From positions 1-62,614 of the IMG/VR virus record IMGVR_UViG_3300045961_000121: a DNA stretch of 62,614 nucleotides, one strand, 5' to 3'. Positions 52,363 to 59,208 of the stretch are shown here, in pieces (the stretch's first letter is position 1; each line of letters starts with the position of its first letter). Made by a program: the position numbers and the translations under genes. The notes under the pieces were generated by a model, which was not told the origin of the DNA, searched no databases, and saw nothing but the letters and a program-made list of their open reading frames with translations. The DNA is from a virus.

Positions 52363-52586
52363 CTCCCGACCTCCCAGTCAGCGTGCTTGCGGATGCGGCC
52401 AGCGAGTTGCTTGGCCGCGTGTCGGTTCCCCGATGTCAGGGGACCGGTGATGGTGCGCCCGTTGGGGAACTCCAGCCGGACGTGGGTCCTGCCCGTCATG
52501 GACAGGTCCACGCCCTGCTTCTGGAGCCCCCGGTAGAGCGCACGCAACTCGGCAGGCTTGACGCCCGTCAGGCTGATGCGCCCCAC
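52359..52586 (-). CDS. HicA-like small protein
   Basis: The 75-residue protein starts at GTG 52586 two bases after the upstream stop, behind GAGGAGGAG. Its plan (helix L-R-A-L-Y-R-G-L-Q-K-Q, then T-G-R-T-H-V-R-L-E-F-P-N-G-R-T-I-T-G-P, then K-Q-L-A-G-R-I-R-K) matches the dsRBD-like fold of HicA mRNA interferases, with a His at the usual catalytic place. No HicB partner is adjacent, so it may be a domesticated RNA-binding protein rather than a toxin. Confidence 0.5.
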   Translation of the reverse strand: MGRISLTGVKPAELRALYRGLQKQGVDLSMTGRTHVRLEFPNGRTITGPLTSGNRHAAKQLAGRIRKHADWEVGR

Positions 52587-52588
52587 GG

Positions 52589-53392
52589 TCACTCCTCCTC
52601 GACGGAGAAGGTCAGGTTGTCCTCGTGGTTCGACGCGATGTCGTCGTCCGTCTCGTCCCAGTCGTCGTCGTCGTAGTCCGAGGTTTCCCAGTCGGCCTCG
52701 CCCTCGCCCTCGTACTCGTAGTCGAAGTGCACCGACTTGACCGTGGCCGTGACCGAGAAGTTCTCCTGCAACTCCTCCTTCGCCGCCTCCTCGTCGTCGG
52801 CCTCGATCCCGGTGACGGTGAGGATCACCTCGCCATCGGAGTCCCGGGTCACGGTGCCGGTCCACTTCTTCTTGAGCAGGGGCAGGCCCAACTCCTCAAG
52901 GAACGAGTTGCACCCGTCGATGCACAGGTCGTGCTCCTTGCGGGCAGCCTCCACCTGCTCGTGGACCCGCGCCTTGAACCGGTCCATGTCCTCCCGAGCC
53001 GCGACCCGCAGGCGGTTCGCCTCGCGCACCTCGGTCTGGAGCCGGACGATCTCGGGGCCCGCCGAGATGGCGAACTGCACGATCGAGGCCAGCGCCTCGT
53101 CGCCCACGAGGTCGCCGATGAACTGCCGCTCGGCGTTACTCACGATCGTGCCGATGTCGAAGTGGCTGATCGGACGGGCGTGGGAGTAGAACTCCTCGTT
53201 GCCGAAAGCGAACCCCTGCTCCCGTGCCTGCTCGGCGGTGCCCGAGAACACCGCACCCTCGCCCTCCTTGGCGATGATGATGCGGTCGAGCCCGTCGCCG
53301 ATGTCGCTGCGCCGAACCTCGCTGACCCGGTAGGTCTTGCCGTCCCGGTGGCGAACGATGTCGGCGTGCTGGATGTTGATGGCCTTGGCCAT
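52589..53392 (-). CDS. Acidic protein of unknown function, 267 residues
   Basis: Starts M-A-K-A-I-N-I-Q-H-A-D-I behind GGAAGGAGCAA. The middle is helical (L-Q-T-E-V-R-E-A-N-R-L-R-V-A-A-R-E), then a beta region and a very acidic tail (D-D-D-D-W-D-E-T-D-D-D) that may mimic nucleic acid. Such tails occur in phage DNA-mimic inhibitors, which is speculative here. Confidence 0.6.
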   Translation of the reverse strand: MAKAINIQHADIVRHRDGKTYRVSEVRRSDIGDGLDRIIIAKEGEGAVFSGTAEQAREQGFAFGNEEFYSHARPISHFDIGTIVSNAERQFIGDLVGDEALASIVQFAISAGPEIVRLQTEVREANRLRVAAREDMDRFKARVHEQVEAARKEHDLCIDGCNSFLEELGLPLLKKKWTGTVTRDSDGEVILTVTGIEADDEEAAKEELQENFSVTATVKSVHFDYEYEGEGEADWETSDYDDDDWDETDDDIASNHEDNLTFSVEEE

Positions 53393-53429
53393 GTCGGTTG
53401 CTCCTTCCAGAGAGCATTGGTGGTGACGA

Positions 53430-53444
53430 ATCCCACGGTGGGAA
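53430..53444. promoter_or_regulatory. Dispersed palindrome, candidate operator 17
   Basis: ATCCCAC-G-GTGGGAA upstream of the 52589-53392 gene, 15 bp before its start-associated element. Confidence 0.65.
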
Positions 53445-53468
53445 ACGCCGAGTCGGTGTGACTCCCGC

Positions 53469-53484
53469 CGCCCACAGGTGGGAA
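53469..53484. promoter_or_regulatory. Dispersed palindrome, degenerate copy 18
   Basis: CGCCCAC-AG-GTGGGAA; overlaps the hairpin at 53472-53492. Confidence 0.35.
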
Positions 53485-53492
53485 ACCTGTGG
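53472..53492 (-). terminator. Hairpin after the 49-residue gene
   Basis: CCACAGG / CCTGTGG stem of 7 bp with a 7-base loop, 14 bases past the stop at 53506 on the minus strand. Confidence 0.5.
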
Positions 53493-53505
53493 ACGACGGT
53501 GGGTC

Positions 53506-53655
53506 CTACCGGCTGCGCTTCTGCGCCGCCCGTGCTCGGGCTCGGGCTAGCGCCTCGGCCCGCTCCCGCTCCTGCCGGGTCATCGGCGGGTCGGCCACCC
53601 GCTTGCCGAACGCGGCGACCAGCACGAGGTGGGCGCGGCGGATCACCCCGCTCAT
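53506..53655 (-). CDS. Basic 49-residue protein
   Basis: Arg/Ala-rich helix at the C-terminus (R-Q-E-R-E-R-A-E-A-L-A-R-A-R-A-R-A). It overlaps the upstream gene by four bases. Probably nucleic-acid binding; function unknown. Confidence 0.5.
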   Translation of the reverse strand: MSGVIRRAHLVLVAAFGKRVADPPMTRQERERAEALARARARAAQKRSR

Positions 53656-54089
53656 GGGGTGACCGCGAACGGGGCGAGGTGCGCGGGGATGCCCTTGGCC
53701 ACGGCCGTCTCGGCAGCGGAGTTCCACAGGTACCAGTTGGACTCCAGCCGGGCGCCGAACCTGCGCACATGGGCGGCGAGATCGACCGGCTCCTCGCGCA
53801 GCGGGGCACGGTTCAGCCCGAGCGGCACGGTGAACCGGGAGAACCCGCCGACGCACCACAGGTCGAGGCAGTTGGCATCGGTCAGCCACCCGCCCACGCC
53901 CTCGGTGCACACGGTGGCCACGTCCACCATCCGCTCGCTGTCGTTCCACCCGACGACGAGCACCTGCTCCTCGACCTTGGTGCTGGCGGGCAGCGGCTCG
54001 CCGTAGATGGCCTCGTAGACGGCGGCCACCATGGGCAGCGCTGCCTCGGTGTCGAGGGTGCGGACCAGTCGAGTCCTGCGCTCGGCCAT
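53652..54089 (-). CDS. Hypothetical protein, 145 residues
   Basis: Contains L-V-V-G-W-N-D-S-E-R-M-V-D-V-A-T-V and a C-L-D-L-W-C-V-G-G pair of Cys. The start overlaps the preceding stop by one base. Family not recognised. Confidence 0.6.
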   Translation of the reverse strand: MAERRTRLVRTLDTEAALPMVAAVYEAIYGEPLPASTKVEEQVLVVGWNDSERMVDVATVCTEGVGGWLTDANCLDLWCVGGFSRFTVPLGLNRAPLREEPVDLAAHVRRFGARLESNWYLWNSAAETAVAKGIPAHLAPFAVTP

Positions 54090-54316
54090 CACCGCACCTC
54101 CGTGCTCACGGTGACGGTGCGGACGCAGGTCATGTCGTACTTGGCGATCATGTCCTGCGTGTGGGCCTCGTTCCACGGGTACCAGAAAGCCCACTGCCTT
54201 CCGTAGAGGGCGACCATGATGGCCCGTGCAGCGGACTCGTTGGTGCCCATCACCCGGACGTAGGCGTTTGGGATCGGGTGGTGATCCGATCCGAAGGTGA
54301 AGATGTGGTCGTCCAT
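54089..54316 (-). CDS. Hypothetical protein, 75 residues
   Basis: Aromatic-rich protein (Q-W-A-F-W-Y-P-W-N-E-A-H). Its ATG follows CGCTCTGGAAGGAGCACGC, a model copy of the start-associated element, with a palindrome 9 bp further upstream. Confidence 0.55.
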   Translation of the reverse strand: MDDHIFTFGSDHHPIPNAYVRVMGTNESAARAIMVALYGRQWAFWYPWNEAHTQDMIAKYDMTCVRTVTVSTEVR

Positions 54317-54344
54317 GCGTGCTCCTTCCAGAGCGTCGGTCCGA

Positions 54345-54359
54345 TTCCCACCGTGGGAA
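54345..54359. promoter_or_regulatory. Dispersed palindrome, candidate operator 19
   Basis: TTCCCAC-C-GTGGGAA upstream of the 75-residue gene. Confidence 0.65.
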
Positions 54360-54376
54360 CCGGGGTGGTGCAGGTG

Positions 54377-54760
54377 TTACTTGAGCGTGCCGAACTGCCT
54401 GTCTCGGTGACAGGTCAGGCATCGGCGCTCGGTGCGACCGTCGCTGAACTTGACGATGTTGTCCTCGGTCAGCGGATGGCCGCGCTTGCAGTGCGTCTGG
54501 TTGTGGCGCCAATGGCGGCGCCTCTCCACCATGTCGGCAGCGTTGTCCGCCTTGGTCCCGATGAGCAGGTGCTCCGGGTTGATACATGGCGGGTTGTCAC
54601 AGGTGTGGCGGACCACCATCCCGGGTGGGACGGAGCCCTTCGCCACGATGTAGGCCATGACGTGCGTCGGCACTATGTAGTGGGCCTTCGGCCCGACTTG
54701 GATTCGGCCCCGTCCGTAGCGGCCCGGCTTGCCGCCCTTGGCGATGATGCAGTCGCTCAC
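54377..54760 (-). CDS. HNH endonuclease (HNH_3-like)
   Basis: The 127-residue protein has M-V-V-R-H-T-C-D-N-P-P-C-I-N-P-E-H-L-L-I-G-T and N-A-A-D-M-V-E-R-R-R, then a zinc-type C-K-R-G-H and C-L-T-C-H at the end. It is closest in plan to the terminase-inserted HNH (both end in a Cys pair after a C-x-x-G-H-P segment), so these two probably share a recent origin. The GTG at 54760 lies 13 bp downstream of a palindrome. Confidence 0.85.
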   Translation of the reverse strand: MSDCIIAKGGKPGRYGRGRIQVGPKAHYIVPTHVMAYIVAKGSVPPGMVVRHTCDNPPCINPEHLLIGTKADNAADMVERRRHWRHNQTHCKRGHPLTEDNIVKFSDGRTERRCLTCHRDRQFGTLK

Positions 54761-54772
54761 CTATGTCCTCCC

Positions 54773-54787
54773 TTCCCACGGTGGGAA
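54773..54787. promoter_or_regulatory. Dispersed palindrome, candidate operator 20
   Basis: TTCCCAC-G-GTGGGAA between the candidate promoter (54798-54838) and the HNH start. Confidence 0.65.
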
Positions 54788-54797
54788 CCTCCCGCCG

Positions 54798-54838
54798 TGT
54801 CTGTGACATATCCTATCACATAGGTGGTGCAACCTTTC
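54798..54838 (-). promoter_or_regulatory. Leftward promoter-like element
   Basis: On the minus strand GGTTGCACCACCT is followed by GTGATAGGATATG, containing TAGGAT, a good actinobacterial -10. The same two blocks recur at 57107-57140. The gene served is the HNH endonuclease. Confidence 0.5.
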
Positions 54839-55397
54839 AGTACCGGGTCATGTGCTCCCGGCAGTCGGTGTCCTCCCAGTCCGGGTCGGACCAGCGCTGC
54901 TCCCCGCAGCGGTGGCACACCTCAGTGCGGTCGAGGCGGAACTCACCGTCGTGCCACCACCACATGCCGCCGACGGTGTGGCTGTTCAGCCACTCCTCCG
55001 AGTCGTCCACGATCGTCTGCCAGTGGTCGGCGTGGGCCCAGTCCTCGCGGTGGTACCACTCGTCGTACGTGGCCACCGCACCCTGCGCCATCTCGTCGTG
55101 CATCCCCAGCGACAGGGCCTCGGCGACGAGGTGCTTGGCCACGTAGTGCCCGAACGAGGACGACCCGCCTGACATCACGCCCGGCACGCAGCCGACCCCG
55201 TTGCACTCCAGCACCGGGACCGGCTCGGCAAACGACACGCTGGCGAACAACGCCTGCGTCGCCAGTTCAGGGGTGCTCCCGCCACGCTCGGCAAGCGGGA
55301 TGCCGAACGAGCCCGGGTCGTTCAGGGTCGCGGTCGCCGACCCATCCTCGTGCACCTCGACGGACAGGTCGAAGTGCAGGGTGTACGGCTTGCTCAT
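54837..55397 (-). CDS. Hypothetical protein, 186 residues
   Basis: Beta-rich N-terminus (L-H-F-D-L-S-V-E-V-H-E-D-G-S-A-T-A-T-L), Trp-rich middle and a C-terminal C-H-R-C-G-E-Q-R-W with a further C-R-E-H, a likely zinc site. The ATG follows CTTGGAAGGAGAG. Confidence 0.6.
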   Translation of the reverse strand: MSKPYTLHFDLSVEVHEDGSATATLNDPGSFGIPLAERGGSTPELATQALFASVSFAEPVPVLECNGVGCVPGVMSGGSSSFGHYVAKHLVAEALSLGMHDEMAQGAVATYDEWYHREDWAHADHWQTIVDDSEEWLNSHTVGGMWWWHDGEFRLDRTEVCHRCGEQRWSDPDWEDTDCREHMTRY

Positions 55398-55419
55398 GTC
55401 TCTCCTTCCAAGAGGACAG

Positions 55420-55435
55420 TTCCCACGGGTGGGAA
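55420..55435. promoter_or_regulatory. Dispersed palindrome, candidate operator 21
   Basis: TTCCCAC-GG-GTGGGAA upstream of the 186-residue gene. Confidence 0.65.
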
Positions 55436-55457
55436 GTAGGTGCTGACTGCACCGCTT

Positions 55458-55482
55458 GGTACCGGGACGGTGCCCCGGTACC
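55458..55482 (-). terminator. Terminator hairpin after lipoprotein gene
   Basis: Perfect 9-bp stem GGTACCGGG / CCCGGTACC with a 7-base loop, 11 bases past the lipoprotein stop. Confidence 0.65.
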
Positions 55483-55493
55483 GCGCGCTGATG

Positions 55494-55916
55494 TCAGATG
55501 CTCGCGGTGCGCTGCACCTCGTACAGGACGAACACGGCGTCAGCCGGGACCTCATCGAGGAACACGGCCTCATCGGTCTTGGTCTGGCCCGGACGCAGCC
55601 GCTCGATGTACGTCGAGGTGGTGGCGTACTGCTCGGCGCCGTCCTTGCTCTCGGCAGCGACGGTGATCCAGTAGTCCGACGCCTTGGTCGAGTTGTTCGT
55701 GACCTTCACCGGCACCTTGGCGATGCCGTACTCGGTGGTGGCCTTCTTGCCCTGCACCTTCACGTCGGCAGTGGCGTCGTTGGAGCCGATGCCGGACGAC
55801 ACGGTGGTGTCGTTGACGGACGGCGCGTCGGTGGTCGTGTCGCTGCCAGCAGAGCAGGCGGCGATGGTGAGCAGAATGGCGGCGCCACCGATGGCAGCCT
55901 TGGTGATCTTCTTCAT
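55494..55916 (-). CDS. Secreted lipoprotein
   Basis: The 140-residue protein has a signal peptide (M-K-K-I-T-K-A-A-I-G-G-A-A-I-L-L) and lipobox T-I-A-A-Cys21. A Thr/Ser/Asp-rich spacer and a small beta domain follow (V-P-V-K-V-T-N-N-S-T-K-A-S-D-Y-W, L-R-P-G-Q-T-K-T). The domain resembles DUF4352-type extracellular domains of actinobacterial lipoproteins. Phage lipoproteins are known to block superinfection (for example Ltp of TP-J34 and Llp of T5). It has its own start element, upstream palindrome and terminator, so it may be expressed as a single-gene unit. Confidence 0.8.
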   Translation of the reverse strand: MKKITKAAIGGAAILLTIAACSAGSDTTTDAPSVNDTTVSSGIGSNDATADVKVQGKKATTEYGIAKVPVKVTNNSTKASDYWITVAAESKDGAEQYATTSTYIERLRPGQTKTDEAVFLDEVPADAVFVLYEVQRTASI

Positions 55917-55940
55917 GGTGTGCTCCTTCCAGAGCGGTAG

Positions 55941-55955
55941 TTCCCACGGTGGGAA
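55941..55955. promoter_or_regulatory. Dispersed palindrome, candidate operator 22
   Basis: TTCCCAC-G-GTGGGAA upstream of the lipoprotein gene, 5-8 bp before its start-associated element. Confidence 0.65.
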
Positions 55956-55977
55956 GTGAGCCGGTCGGCTCGGGAAA

Positions 55978-56001
55978 GGCAGGGACCGTCGGGCCCCTGC
56001 C
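55978..56001 (-). terminator. Terminator-like hairpin
   Basis: GGCAGGG / CCCTGCC 7-bp stem with a 10-base loop, 19 bases past the 56020 gene stop. It isolates the lipoprotein transcript. Confidence 0.55.
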
Positions 56002-56019
56002 CTCCACGTGTGACCGGGA

Positions 56020-56397
56020 TCAGGTGATGCAGCCACACGACCAGAGGATCATCCCGTCGCCGGTGTCCACATGGTCCGGGGTGGCCTCGGGGTGCACGTC
56101 GCACTGCCACTGGTAGGACGGGTTGCACCGCCACTCCACGTCGGCGGGCAGGGTGGTCCCGTCGATGAGCAGGTTGCACGCGTGGCACTGGATCGCACCG
56201 TCGCCGAGGTCGGCGAAGTGGTGCGCGGGCCATGGACCGGTGGCCTCGGGCCCGGGGCAGCCGATCGGCAGGGGACCGTGGTCGCTGACCACGCCCTCGC
56301 CGAAGTCCGGTGTGGTGACCCCGCACCCGAAGCACTGGTCCTCGGGTGTCTGGTCGGGGTCGGTGCCCACGGACAGCCAGCGGTGGAACGTGCTCAT
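56020..56397 (-). CDS. Cys-rich protein with two zinc-like knuckles
   Basis: The 125-residue protein has C-F-G-C-G-V, C-H-A-C-N and C-G-C near the end, separated by acidic loops. Its start overlaps the next gene by four bases (ATGA). Function unknown. Confidence 0.6.
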   Translation of the reverse strand: MSTFHRWLSVGTDPDQTPEDQCFGCGVTTPDFGEGVVSDHGPLPIGCPGPEATGPWPAHHFADLGDGAIQCHACNLLIDGTTLPADVEWRCNPSYQWQCDVHPEATPDHVDTGDGMILWSCGCIT

Positions 56398-57053
56398 GCC
56401 GCACTTCCCACCGTGGGAACGCTGGCCTCGGCGCGGGCGGCCTTGTTCGCCTGACCCCACGACGAGTACCCGGCGAACTCTCCCACCGTGTCGATGCCGT
56501 GGCCCTCGCCCTTCCACACCCGGACGGTGTACCGCCGCACGTTGTGCGGAGGTGTGGCGTAGATGTCCATCTCGGAGGACACGAAGTAGACCGCACCGTT
56601 GGGAGTCCGGTACCCGGTGTCCCCGACCCGGGCCCGCCACCAGCGCATCGTCTCCGGGCTGAACCACTTGGCGTTGGCCCGGCGCACCGCAGCGAGGGTC
56701 ACCGTCTCGAATCCCACGGTGGGAACTGGCTCATGGACCGTCTCGGTGCGCAGCCACATCCTCACCGCGCCTTGCTGAATCGAGGTGAACTGGCTGTACT
56801 TCACGTCGGGCATGGTCCACACCCCATCGACAAGCCACGCCAGCGGCGTGTCCCACGACATGATCGTGTAGTCCACCCGGTTCGGGAACTCGGAGCGCCA
56901 CGGTTCAGGCAGCCACCCGAAGGTGCCGGGCATCCCGACCACGCCCCGGAACGATCCGGTCGTGTTGCTGAACGGCTTGCGCTGGCTGACCAGCACCCCG
57001 GCTCGTTCGCGGGCCTCTCGTGAGGTCTTGAGCCCCAGTCGATCGTCGTGCAT
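56394..57053 (-). CDS. Hypothetical protein, 219 residues
   Basis: Trp-rich protein: G-W-L-P-E-P-W-R-S-E-F-P, W-F-S-P-E-T-M-R-W-W-R. It carries two palindrome copies in its coding sequence (both read P-T-V-G), one at its very C-terminus. The ATG follows TTCTGGAAGGAGCACAC. Family not recognised. Confidence 0.55.
   Translation of the reverse strand: MHDDRLGLKTSREARERAGVLVSQRKPFSNTTGSFRGVVGMPGTFGWLPEPWRSEFPNRVDYTIMSWDTPLAWLVDGVWTMPDVKYSQFTSIQQGAVRMWLRTETVHEPVPTVGFETVTLAAVRRANAKWFSPETMRWWRARVGDTGYRTPNGAVYFVSSEMDIYATPPHNVRRYTVRVWKGEGHGIDTVGEFAGYSSWGQANKAARAEASVPTVGSAA
56405..56419. promoter_or_regulatory. Dispersed palindrome, candidate operator 23
   Basis: TTCCCAC-C-GTGGGAA in the last codons of the 219-residue gene, 8 bp upstream of the start of the next gene. 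Confidence 0.6.
56711..56725. promoter_or_regulatory. Dispersed palindrome, candidate operator 24
   Basis: ATCCCAC-G-GTGGGAA, internal to the 219-residue gene. Confidence 0.55.
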
Positions 57054-57078
57054 GTGTGCTCCTTCCAGAAGCGCCGGG

Positions 57079-57093
57079 TTCCCACGGTGGGAA
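57079..57093. promoter_or_regulatory. Dispersed palindrome, candidate operator 25
   Basis: TTCCCAC-G-GTGGGAA between promoter-like element 57107-57140 and the start-associated element of the 219-residue gene. Confidence 0.65.
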
Positions 57094-57106
57094 CCTCGGG
57101 TCGTGC

Positions 57107-57140
57107 TTGCACTAGTCTATCACACAGGTAGTGCAACCTC
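57107..57140 (-). promoter_or_regulatory. Leftward promoter-like element with TTGCACTA inverted repeat
   Basis: TTGCACTA and TAGTGCAA form a perfect inverted repeat (57107-57114 / 57129-57136). Minus strand reads GGTTGCACTACCT then GTGATAGACTAG, with TAGACT as a likely -10. It shares both blocks with 54798-54838. Confidence 0.5.
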
Positions 57141-57419
57141 TCAGCGGTTGAGGGTGATCCGGTACACCTCGCGCATCCGCTCCGCGCGCTTGGCCACGGC
57201 CTTCGGCATCGGCGTGCCGTACGCGTGCCCATCGGTCGGGTCGAAGTGCACGAAGTCCGAGCGCCACGGACCCACGATGAACGCGAGGTCGGCCAACCGC
57301 CCGTTGCAGTGCGCCGGGTAGATCACAGCCCACCCGCCCACCTCGGTGCGGTACTCGCCGTCGGTCACCGTCACCGCGAACCTCGGCGGCTTCCCACCGT
57401 GGGAACCGGCGGCGCTCAC
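57141..57419 (-). CDS. Hypothetical protein, 92 residues
   Basis: GTG at 57419 overlaps the preceding stop (GTGA) and is preferred to the ATG 15 bases upstream. Beta-rich protein with G-W-A-V-I-Y-P-A-H-C-N-G. A palindrome occupies codons 5-9. Confidence 0.55.
   Translation of the reverse strand: MSAAGSHGGKPPRFAVTVTDGEYRTEVGGWAVIYPAHCNGRLADLAFIVGPWRSDFVHFDPTDGHAYGTPMPKAVAKRAERMREVYRITLNR
57391..57405. promoter_or_regulatory. Dispersed palindrome, candidate operator 26
   Basis: TTCCCAC-C-GTGGGAA at the start of the 92-residue gene (read G-S-H-G-G). Confidence 0.6.
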
Positions 57420-57757
57420 GAGTGGAACGTCCAATCCATCGGGGCGTGGTCGAACTCGTGGATCGTCCTGCGCGGAACCTCACGGGCGATGCACCCGAAC
57501 ACGATCCCGCCGGGCAGCACCCCGCCGAACGACATCCCGGCACCGCCGTCGCACCACACCTCGGTCGCCTCGGTGAGGATGTCCAGCGCGTCGAGGAACG
57601 ACATCGCCGTGTCGAGCGCTTCACGGGCAGCGGTGTCGCCCCAGCCCAAGCGCTCCGCGCGCATGGCGGCGATGTGGTCGTGCACCTGCTTGATCCGCTC
57701 CCGCACCCTCGGGGTAAGGGTCAGGTCGGCGGTGAACGTGTAGTCCTTGACTGGCAT
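57416..57757 (-). CDS. Hypothetical protein, 113 residues
   Basis: N-terminal helix (R-V-R-E-R-I-K-Q-V-H-D-H-I-A-A-M-R) and C-terminal Gly-rich region with F-G-C-I-A-R-E. The ATG follows CTTGGAAGGAGCACGC, and a palindrome lies 34 bp from the start. Confidence 0.55.
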   Translation of the reverse strand: MPVKDYTFTADLTLTPRVRERIKQVHDHIAAMRAERLGWGDTAAREALDTAMSFLDALDILTEATEVWCDGGAGMSFGGVLPGGIVFGCIAREVPRRTIHEFDHAPMDWTFHS

Positions 57758-57790
57758 TGCGTGCTCCTTCCAAGAGCGGGTGATCCACGC

Positions 57791-57805
57791 TTCCCACGGT
57801 GGGAA
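57791..57805. promoter_or_regulatory. Dispersed palindrome, candidate operator 27
   Basis: TTCCCAC-G-GTGGGAA between the 57416-57757 and 57822-58226 genes. Confidence 0.65.
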
Positions 57806-57821
57806 ACGGGTGTTTCTGACG

Positions 57822-58226
57822 TCAGTTACGGGACTCCCCTGCGAACGCCTCGCGCATCGCATCGGAGGTGTCCCGGTGGTCGTCGGCGCACCACGGGTCG
57901 CCGCACTCGCACATGCCCTCGGGCTTGGGTCGGGTGGGCTGGGCGGTGTACGCCACGTAGTCGTCGCGGCATTCCATGCAGGCGTGCACGTACCCGTAGG
58001 CGGATGCCGCCTCGCAGCCCTCGCACCCGTCGATCGGGGTCAGGCACGGGCAGCCGGTGCCGCAGTCGATGTCGGACAGGGTGCCCTCCTTCGACAGCCG
58101 GGTGATGTACTCGGTCGCCTTCCGGGCGATCAGCGCACCGGTGACCGGCGAGGTGGCGTCGAAGGTGCGCCAGATGCGCGCGCCGTGGTCGGCCTCGACG
58201 GCGATGATGTGGCCCTCCATGCCCAT
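57822..58226 (-). CDS. Cys-rich protein, 134 residues
   Basis: Multiple metal-type pairs: C-G-T-G-C-P-C, C-E-G-C, C-M-E-C and C-E-C-G-D-P-W-C. The N-terminal part is beta-rich. Resembles zinc-binding accessory proteins common in actinophage early regions. The ATG follows CACTGGAAGGAGCACAC. Confidence 0.6.
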   Translation of the reverse strand: MGMEGHIIAVEADHGARIWRTFDATSPVTGALIARKATEYITRLSKEGTLSDIDCGTGCPCLTPIDGCEGCEAASAYGYVHACMECRDDYVAYTAQPTRPKPEGMCECGDPWCADDHRDTSDAMREAFAGESRN

Positions 58227-58279
58227 GTGTGTGCTCCTTCCAGTGAGCGGTCGTTGATCCGGGCGGATCGCACAGCCCA

Positions 58280-58294
58280 TTCCCACGGTGGGAA
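58280..58294. promoter_or_regulatory. Dispersed palindrome, candidate operator 28
   Basis: TTCCCAC-G-GTGGGAA upstream of the 134-residue gene. Confidence 0.65.
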
Positions 58295-58316
58295 CGGACC
58301 ATGCCACGCGTCCGGG

Positions 58317-58583
58317 TCAGGCTGCCCACACGTGCCCGAGCAGGCAGCGCAGGTACAGCGCGGAGGTGGGGAACGCACGTCCCCGGGAGGGTCGGGCGCA
58401 GGTGGGGCAGGTTCCCACGGTGGGAAACGCTGCGGCCAGCACCCGGTCGTCGTGCGGGTGCATCGCCACGCGGACGACGCGCTGGCGGTGCGGGCGGGGT
58501 GCGGCGCCCCCGGTCCGGGTGACGCACGGTGCCCCGATGTCGGCCATGCACAGGGTGCAGCGCACCGTAGTCGGGTCAGCCAT
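58317..58583 (-). CDS. Zinc-knuckle protein, 88 residues
   Basis: C-T-L-C-M-A-D-I-G-A-P-C near the N-terminus and C-P-T-C-A-R-P in the second half, with a palindrome coding the P-T-V-G between them. Overlaps the next gene by eight bases. The first motif resembles small phage zinc-finger proteins with an A-P-C-x-T segment. Confidence 0.6.
   Translation of the reverse strand: MADPTTVRCTLCMADIGAPCVTRTGGAAPRPHRQRVVRVAMHPHDDRVLAAAFPTVGTCPTCARPSRGRAFPTSALYLRCLLGHVWAA
58412..58426. promoter_or_regulatory. Dispersed palindrome, candidate operator 29
   Basis: TTCCCAC-G-GTGGGAA inside the 88-residue gene. Confidence 0.55.
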
Positions 58584-58965
58584 CGGTCGGCTCGGTGCCC
58601 GGGTACGGTCCGTCCTCGGCGCGGCAGCCACCGGCCTCGGGTGCGCCGGGGCACCACAGCCACAGCGTCGTGGTGTCCCCGGTCCGGGCCACGTAGGCGT
58701 CGTCGCAGGCGTGCATGTCGGCATCGCCGCCCATGCCGGGCGTGGTCAGGGCGTGCTGCACGCACGCGGCCCACGCCTCGCGCGGGGTGCCCTCACCCGC
58801 GTCGTACACCTCGGGCGCGGTGCCCTCGGTGATTCCCACGGTGGGAACCGTGGTCGCGGCCACGGGGTCGCGGTCGGTCAGGGTGATGCCGACGGCGGTG
58901 AGCAGGGAACCGGTGACCATGGCGGCCACGACGATTCCCACGGTGGGAACGTGCAGCGGCGTCAT
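58576..58965 (-). CDS. Membrane-anchored or secreted protein
   Basis: The 129-residue protein has an N-terminal membrane segment (I-V-V-A-A-M-V-T-G-S-L-L-T-A-V-G) and an extracellular-type domain with four Cys (A-C-V, A-C-D, W-C-P, G-C-R). Two palindrome copies lie in its gene, one at codons 6-10. Might act at the cell surface with the lipoprotein. Confidence 0.6.
   Translation of the reverse strand: MTPLHVPTVGIVVAAMVTGSLLTAVGITLTDRDPVAATTVPTVGITEGTAPEVYDAGEGTPREAWAACVQHALTTPGMGGDADMHACDDAYVARTGDTTTLWLWCPGAPEAGGCRAEDGPYPGTEPTDG
58833..58847. promoter_or_regulatory. Dispersed palindrome, candidate operator 30
   Basis: TTCCCAC-G-GTGGGAA inside the 129-residue membrane protein gene. Confidence 0.55.
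58935..58949. promoter_or_regulatory. Dispersed palindrome, candidate operator 31
   Basis: TTCCCAC-G-GTGGGAA at the start of the same gene, 102 bp from the previous copy. Confidence 0.6.
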
Positions 58966-59108
58966 GCGGCACACACCGGGTGCGTGCAGGAGGCGCCCCA
59001 CTGCCAGCCGCAGGCGGACGTGTGCTGGTGGCAGGCGGGGCATTCCTCGGCCTCACCTGCGATGTTGTGCTCCCACCCACAGGGCGGGACGGTGGTTGGT
59101 GCGGGCAT
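58962..59108 (-). CDS. Cys/His-rich mini-protein, 48 residues
   Basis: C-G-W-E-H, C-P-A-C-H-Q-H, C-G-W-Q-W and C-T-H-P-V-C: enough ligands for two zinc ions. The ATG follows CTCTCTGGAAGGAGCACGC. The pattern recalls the small metal-binding proteins of actinophage early operons. Confidence 0.6.
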   Translation of the reverse strand: MPAPTTVPPCGWEHNIAGEAEECPACHQHTSACGWQWGASCTHPVCAA

Positions 59109-59164
59109 TGCGTGCTCCTTCCAGAGAGCGTCAGTGTGTCCGGGTGGACATGACAGCGGCCCGA

Positions 59165-59179
59165 TTCCCACGGTGGGAA
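59165..59179. promoter_or_regulatory. Dispersed palindrome, candidate operator 32
   Basis: TTCCCAC-G-GTGGGAA between the HTH gene and the 48-residue gene. Confidence 0.65.
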
Positions 59180-59208
59180 ACCGGGCCACCATCACGAGCA
59201 CCGGGGCG

